Origin: Onthophagus taurus
Taxonomy: Eukaryota > Arthropoda > Insecta > Coleoptera > Scarabaeidae
DNA: 64,000 nucleotides
Direction of reading: 5' to 3'
Assembly (NCBI RefSeq): GCF_036711975.1
Contig: NC_091971.1
Coordinates: 13,213,501-13,277,500, forward strand
Shown piece after piece: positions 58,303 through 64,000 of this stretch (positions within the stretch are counted from its first letter, which is position 1; every line of letters starts with the position of its first letter). The notes below the pieces were generated by a model that worked only from the letters and a program-made list of their open reading frames with translations, did no database searches and was not told the DNA's origin. The position numbers were made by a program, and so were the translations under genes.

Positions 58303-58717
58303 GTAAGTGTTCATTTAAACATTTGCATAACTTGTATTATGCTTTACGTCATACCAATATCAATCTAATATTATTACGAAAATTGTTTCAGAGTTAATTA
58401 ATTTACTATTCAAGATAATTTATTCATTTAAATTTTTAATCAGATGAACGAAAATTTTATTTCAAATAACTTAATAAATTCATAAAACTGTAATCCTTGA
58501 AATTTTGTGTTAACACCATCTTTTGCATCTCGCACAATATTTAACTTATCGCTATTCTGACATTTAAAAGCGTGTGGCACACTTATTCATGGAAGATTAT
58601 TTATTTATCTCTCTCCAAGTCGTGTGTTGCACAATTCATTCCATTTCTAATGTAGATTTTTTACTTGGTGAAAGATTTTGCAATTTTTATTAAGATGTTT
58701 AATCACGTTTCTTTCAG

Positions 58718-59557
58718 AAACTTTGGTTATTTCTTTTCATCATTCCATCCGTAGTATTTTCAGCCACAATACGCGATAGAAGGCGAATTTACTCATACAA
58801 AGATTTCTTTAACGATAATTTTAAAGGATATACCGAAACGACACCTGATAATCCATGTTTAAAACGTTATTTACCTCCTGATGATATTTTTGATTGTGTT
58901 ACAACAACTACTACAACAACAACCACAACTACAACTGAAAAACCAACCACAACTCCATCGATAACAACCACAACCACAACTACAACTGAAAAACCAACAA
59001 CAACTCCATCGATAACAACCACAACCACAACTACAACTGAAAAACCAACAACAACCCCAACGACAATAACAACAACCACAACTACAACTGAAAAACCAAC
59101 AACAACCCCAACTACAACAACAATAACGGAAAAAGTGACACCTTATGTTTATACAACTCCTAAAAATCCATTTGATCGAGAAGAACATACAGGATATACA
59201 AGAAGAACAACACCGCCAACAACGAGAGGTTCAACTAGAAAATATAGTTATGCCACATCGAATTATTCTTATACACCTAGTAACGTCACGTATGAAATAT
59301 TAAATTATACCAAGTCGATGATTATGATGAACTTCACAATATCTACGACTCCTGGATTACCATACCTTCCACCATGTAAATTTACCTACTTACCCCCATC
59401 TGGTGGAAATGACTTGTACAGCCCATGCAGAACTTTCCCATCAAGTAAAGGCACAACACCAAAAACTCCCTCTGTAAAATATTTACCTATTGATGAATCG
59501 CGAAACGATATTAATGATATTCCTTTAGAACCACCTTTTATAGTTCTTAAAGGATAG
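58718..59557 (+). CDS. Secreted threonine-rich mucin-like protein, exon 2
   Basis: The acceptor TTTCTTTCAG ends at 58717. With the separate ATG the protein has 280 residues. A signal peptide (M-KLWLFLFIIPSVVFSA) comes first, then a charged stretch (TIRDRRRIYSYKDFFNDNFK) with Cys and YLPPDDIFDC. Next is a Thr-rich repeat: about four 17-residue units TTTTTTTTEKPTTTPSI coded by exact 51-bp periods (GAAAAACC at 58937, 58988, 59039 and 59090). A Ser/Thr/Tyr-rich region, YLPPCKFTYLPPSGGNDLY and a C-terminus ending PPFIVLKG complete it. Dense Thr/Pro predicts heavy O-glycosylation. The paired YLPP motifs with Cys resemble insect secreted matrix, salivary or cuticular proteins, but no family is certain. 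An AATAAA lies at 59668. Open frames on the opposite strand are shadows of the repeat. Confidence 0.85.
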   Translation, partial: KLWLFLFIIPSVVFSATIRDRRRIYSYKDFFNDNFKGYTETTPDNPCLKRYLPPDDIFDCVTTTTTTTTTTTTEKPTTTPSITTTTTTTTEKPTTTPSITTTTTTTTEKPTTTPTTITTTTTTTEKPTTTPTTTTITEKVTPYVYTTPKNPFDREEHTGYTRRTTPPTTRGSTRKYSYATSNYSYTPSNVTYEILNYTKSMIMMNFTISTTPGLPYLPPCKFTYLPPSGGNDLYSPCRTFPSSKGTTPKTPSVKYLPIDESRNDINDIPLEPPFIVLKG

Positions 59558-59699
59558 TAATGTAATTGTTGCTTTATGTACATGTCATTATCTTATTGAA
59601 ATTTCTGTATTATTATGATTCTGCACTCAAATCAAAATTGTATCTGTGGTAATTCTTAATTAATTATAATAAAGATAGATTTTATTGGAAGGTTTTTTT

Positions 59700-60720
59700 T
59701 TATTGTTTGTAATCTTTTTAACAAGGTGTGTGAAAGGACGAAGAACGTGAGTAAATGTCAATTTGATGTAAATAACATAAATTTCGATTAAAATGTAAGA
59801 AGTTGCACAAACAATATCTAATATGTAAATTATATTGATTCTTGTTGACCTCTGAAAAAAAAAAACAATTTTGAAATCTATATTTTTATATTTGTATTAA
59901 TATGAACTAATAGGATTAATTAATAGGATCCACAAGCAACTTGAATGCGTTTATAAAAATTAATTTTGGGAAGTATAAAGCAATAAATTAGCAATTTATT
60001 ATAAAAATCACATTTTTGCATTAATATGTATGTCATCTTACAAAGGATATGTCAGAGAATTGTTCCATCTCAAAATTATAATTATTGCTATAAAATAAAT
60101 AACGGACAAATAAAAAGAAGTAATTAATCAACAAGAATGGAATATCGCATTTCAGAATACATAGGATTATCAATATCGTTAGTATCAATGGTGGCGGTAC
60201 AATATTTGTTGAGCCAAAATTCCCAGAAAACGAATCAGGAATTAACAAAACATGTTCCTCGTCTTCTTTATCTTTCTCAAATATCATTTGGGAGATATCT
60301 TGTGATGAGGTACCATCACTTTCAAGTAAAGCAATTTTAACTAATAACCCCTAATTTGACATACAAAACTGAAGGAAGGCTTTAAAGAATTATATGCTTC
60401 AGAAACTGAAAATAATGTTGAAGAGAGAGACTCTGATACGGATCATAAATTTTCCAGGAAACATATAATAACATAAATATTTTTAAGTATATCCTGGTAT
60501 TTTTTCAGGGATTTTGAATGATTTCAAGTAGTGATGGAACGGATAGTGATTTTGCGAAAAGCCGGATATCGGTTATTCGGCATATCTATCCGGCCATTAT
60601 GGTTATAATTTCTGAAGTGATACCTTACATTGCCACATTATTGCGATATTTGAATAACTTATTTGGATCGAAGGTACAAAATGAACTTTTTTGATGCTGA
60701 TTTAACTTACGAAGCAACTC
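59700..60720. other. Intergenic, nothing firm
   Basis: AT-rich. Two overlapping short frames (minus 60033-60287 with a hydrophobic stretch, plus 60137-60340) have no motif or splice support. Confidence 0.45.
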
Positions 60721-63522
60721 TAAAAAGAGGATACTTTAATTAATAATTGGTGATATTTCCACAAGGATCCTTCAAAAAGTTAATTCTATAGAGTTCATTG
60801 AAAGTTATCGATGAAAATTGCAAAATCGAAAATTTTATCAAATCTTCAAATATTGTTTTCTCAAAAACTAAAGGTTATTTTTCAAAACGGGTTGATCCAT
60901 TGGAAAGAGGACACTTTTATTAACATTTTGGGAAATTTTCATAGCCATATTCCAAGAACTGGATTTTATACGAATTTTTGAAACTTAATCGCGCGAAAAT
61001 TGCAAAATTCGAAAAGAATTTCGATTATTTCAAAAATTTATTTCTCAAGAACTAAAAGTGATTTTTCAAAACGGCTTGTTCCATTAAAAAGAGGATACTT
61101 TAATTAATAATTGGTGATATTTCCACAAGGATCCTTCAAGAAATTAATCTTATAGCGAATTTTGAAAATTATAGATGAAATTGTAACATCGAAAATTTTT
61201 TCAAAACTTTAAATATTGTTTTCTCAAAAACTAAAAGTTATTTTTCAAAACGGGTTAGTTCATTGGAAAGAGGACACTTTTATTAACACTTTGGGAAATT
61301 TTCATAGCCATATTCCAAGAACTGGATTTTATACGAATTTTTGAAACTTAATCGCGCGAAAATTGCAAAATTCGAAAAGAATTTCGATTATTTCAAAAAT
61401 TTATTTCTCAAGAACTAAAAGTGATTTTTCAAAACGGCTTGTTCCATTAAAAAGAGGATACTTTAATTAATAATTGGTGATATTTCCACAAGGATCCTTC
61501 AAGAAATTAATCTTATAGCGAATTTTGAAAATTATAGATGAAATTGTAACATCGAAAATTTTTTCAAAACTTTAAATATTGTTTTCTCAAAAACTAAAAG
61601 TTATTTTTCAAAACGGGTTAGTTCATTGGAAAGAGGACACTTTTATTAACACTTTGGGAAATTTTCAAACTTGTATTCCAAGAATTGGATTTTATACGAA
61701 TTTTTAAAACTTAATTGGCGAAAATTGCAAAGTTTGAAAAAATTTTCGATTATTTCAAAAATTTATTTCTCAAGAACTAAAAGTGATTTTTCAAAACGGC
61801 TTTTTGCATTAAAAAGAGGATACTTTAATTAATAATTGGTGATATTTCCACAAGGATCCTTCAAGAAATTAATTGTATAGCGAATTTTGAAAATTATCGA
61901 TGAAAATTGCAACATCGATAATTTTATCAAAACTTCAAATATTGTTTTCTCAAAAACTAAAAGTTAGTTTTCAAAACGGGTTAGTTCATTGGAAAGAGGA
62001 CACTTTTATTAACACTTTGGGAAATTTTCATACTCATATTCCAAGAAATGGATTTTATACGAATTTTTAAAACTTAATTGGCGAAAATTGCAAAATTTCA
62101 AAAAATTGTCTATAGTTTCAAAAATTTATTTCTCAAGAACTGAAAGTGATTTTTCAAAACGACTTTTTGCATTAAAAAGAGGATACTTTAATTAATAATT
62201 GGTGATATTTCCACAAGGATTCTTCAAGAAATTAATTTTATAGCGAATTTTGAAAATTATAGATGAAAATTGAAACGTCGAAAATATTATCAACACTTCA
62301 AATATTGTTTTCTCAAAAACTAAAGGTTATTTTTCAAAACGGGTTGGTTCATTGGAAAGAGGACACTTTTATTAACACTTTGGGAAATTTTCATACTCAT
62401 ATTCCAAGAAATGGATTTTATACGAATTTTTAAAACTTAATCGGCGAAAATTGCAAAATTTGAAAAAATTGTCGTTCATTTCAAAAATTTATTTCTCAAA
62501 AACTAAAAGCGATTTTTCAAAACGGCTTGTTGCATTAAAAAGAGGATACTTTAATTAATAATTGGTGATATTTCCACAAGGATCCTTCAAGAAATTAATT
62601 TTACAGCGAATTTTGAAAATTATCGATGAAAATTGAAACATCGAAAATTTTATCAAAACTTCAAATATTGTTTTCTCAAAAACTAAAAGGTATTTTTCAA
62701 AACGGGTTGGTTCATTGGAAAGAGGACACTTTTATTAACACTTTGGGAAATTTTCATAGCCATATTCCAAGAACTGGATTTTATACGAATTTTTAAAACT
62801 TAATCGCGCGAAAACTGCAAAATTCGAAAAAATTTTCGATTATTTCAAAAATTTATTTCTCAAGAACTAAAAGTGATTTTTCAAAACGGCTTGTTGCATT
62901 AAAAAGAGGATACTTTAATTAATAATTGGTGATATTTCCACAAGGATCCTTTAAGAAATTAATTTTATAGCAATTTTGAAAGTTATCGATGAAAATTTCA
63001 ACATCGAAAATTTTATCAAAACTTCAAATATTGTTTTCTCAAAAACTAAAAGTTAGTTTTCAAAACGGGTTAGTTCATTGGAAAGAGGACACTTTTATTA
63101 ACACTTTGGGAAGTTTTCATACTCATATTCCAAGAAATGGATTTTATACGAATTTTTAAAACTTAATTGGCGAAAATTGCAAAATTTCAAAAAATTGTCT
63201 ATAGTTTCAAAAATTTATTTCTCAAGAATTAAAAGTGATTTTTCAAAACGGCTTTTTGCATTAAAAAGAGGATACTTTAATTAATAATTGGTGATATTTC
63301 CACAAGGATTCTTCAAGAATTTAATTTTATAGCGAATTTTGAAAATTATCGATGAAAATTGCAACATCGATAATTTTATCAAAGTTTCAAATATTGTTTT
63401 CTCAAAAACTCAAAGTTATTTTTCAAAACGGGTTGGTTCATTGGAAAGAGGACAACTTTATTAACACTTTGGGAAATTTTCATACTCATATTCCAAGAAA
63501 TGGATTTTATACGAATTTTTTT
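60721..63522 (+). repeat. Satellite array 4 (largest, ~7.7 units)
   Basis: Plus-orientation units of the same dimeric family. GGATCC landmarks at 61129, 61492 and 61854 give spacings of 363 and 362 bp. Units are better preserved than in arrays 2 and 3. Sets of units share private variants: CTTAATCGCGCGAAAA occurs near 60985, 61348 and 62800, and TTGTCTATAGTTTC occurs near 62105 and 63195, three units apart. This indicates recent multi-unit duplication. The right border falls mid-unit at ATACGAATTTTT. The 88-codon open frame at 63352 is satellite, not a gene. Confidence 0.92.
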
Positions 63523-64000
63523 GTCGAAATATGTCCAAGGACATCTAGGAATGTGAAGAAATACCTTAATCAACCTCGGAGATTTTCAAGACTATTATTT
63601 TGTGTGAATGTGATTTAAAAACGTTGTCAAAGGATATCCATGGATTAATTGGAATTAATTGAAAAAATTTAAGAAAAAAATTGATACTTTTCAAAAGTAT
63701 TTATTTTTACTGTAGTTTTTTTTGTCATCTTTATAAACATTTAACATCGATATAAATATACAAATATAAACACATATAAACATGCAATAACATTTACGGT
63801 TCTAATCGCAATATCATAATAATATAATCAATATTTCTTTCCCTCAACTTATTTTTTTTACCGAATTTAATTCATCTTTAGTGTTTAGTTTATTTTTATG
63901 TCTTTTACAGTACGCAGTACAACGTTAAGGCTCTCTATTACAATTAGTAATAATAATAATGATAATCATATTATCCTGATAGCGTGTTTTTATTATTATT
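63523..64000. other. Right end of the window, nothing recognised
   Basis: AT-rich unique sequence after the satellite, with no open frame, transposon end or RNA gene that I can support. Confidence 0.5.

Noticed and set aside
58867..59188. Minus-strand frames rich in Val/Gly or Cys/Ser opposite the mucin-like gene
   Set aside because: They arise from the antisense of the ACA/ACC-rich threonine repeat and have no start context or splice support.
49247..63618. Open frames reading FSQKLKVIFQNGLVHWKEDT and similar at several places
   Set aside because: These are satellite units that happen to be open. The frame is broken in most units, and the changes between units do not follow codon positions.
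1..64000. tRNA, rRNA or other structural RNA genes
   Set aside because: No sequence with tRNA A/B boxes and a foldable cloverleaf, nor any rRNA-like stretch, was seen by eye. A tRNAscan or Rfam run would be needed to exclude them.

Overview
The window looks like one AT-rich stretch of an insect nuclear genome. A beetle is my best guess, from the mix of transposons and the roughly 363-bp AT-rich satellite; this is an inference, not a demonstration. The evidence for a eukaryote is spliced genes with GT..AG introns whose reading phases match, poly(A) signals, and many relics of DNA transposons and non-LTR retrotransposons.

Layout. (1) Positions 1-18.1 kb, minus strand: one very large gene for a C2H2 zinc-finger, low-complexity nuclear-type protein. 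A 2.2-kb exon starts at ATG 18082, a 111-bp exon lies at 8379-8489, and an 8.3-kb exon starts at 8319 and runs off the left edge. Its 7.4-kb intron is a transposon graveyard: an I/R1-like non-LTR element with a (TAA)n tail, a mariner with an internal inversion, a second mariner fragment and a hAT relic. (2) Positions 18.1-37.3 kb: no host coding gene recognised. It holds two GC-richer promoter-like islands (about 18.2-18.8 and 30.0-30.6 kb), a 3.5-copy tandem repeat of about 855 bp carrying a PIF/Harbinger element, two copies of a recurrent insect transposon-type ORF, and non-LTR fragments. (3) Positions 37.3-47.06 kb, minus strand: a five-exon gene for a 466-aa protein with about ten membrane spans. 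Intron 1 holds a nest of MITEs and two non-LTR elements. Intron 3 holds a complete-ended piggyBac-like element that itself carries a five-unit satellite array. (4) Positions 47.06-48.02 kb: a short divergent promoter region with a tandem duplication of about 198 bp. (5) Positions 48.02-54.4 kb, plus strand: PUS7, a TruD-family tRNA/mRNA pseudouridine synthase in three exons; its first intron holds a satellite array. (6) Positions 54.5-57.86 kb: another satellite array, split by a pogo-like transposon and followed by a second, broken copy of the PUS7 3' end. (7) Positions 58.3-59.56 kb, plus strand: a two-exon gene for a small secreted, threonine-rich mucin-like protein. (8) Positions 60.7-63.5 kb: the largest satellite array.

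The four host genes show no shared pathway. The strongest theme is a satellite with a roughly 363-bp period, built from two related halves of about 181 bp. It sits in four euchromatic places within 25 kb, in both orientations, inside introns and inside a DNA transposon, and one array separates a gene's 3' end from its duplicate.
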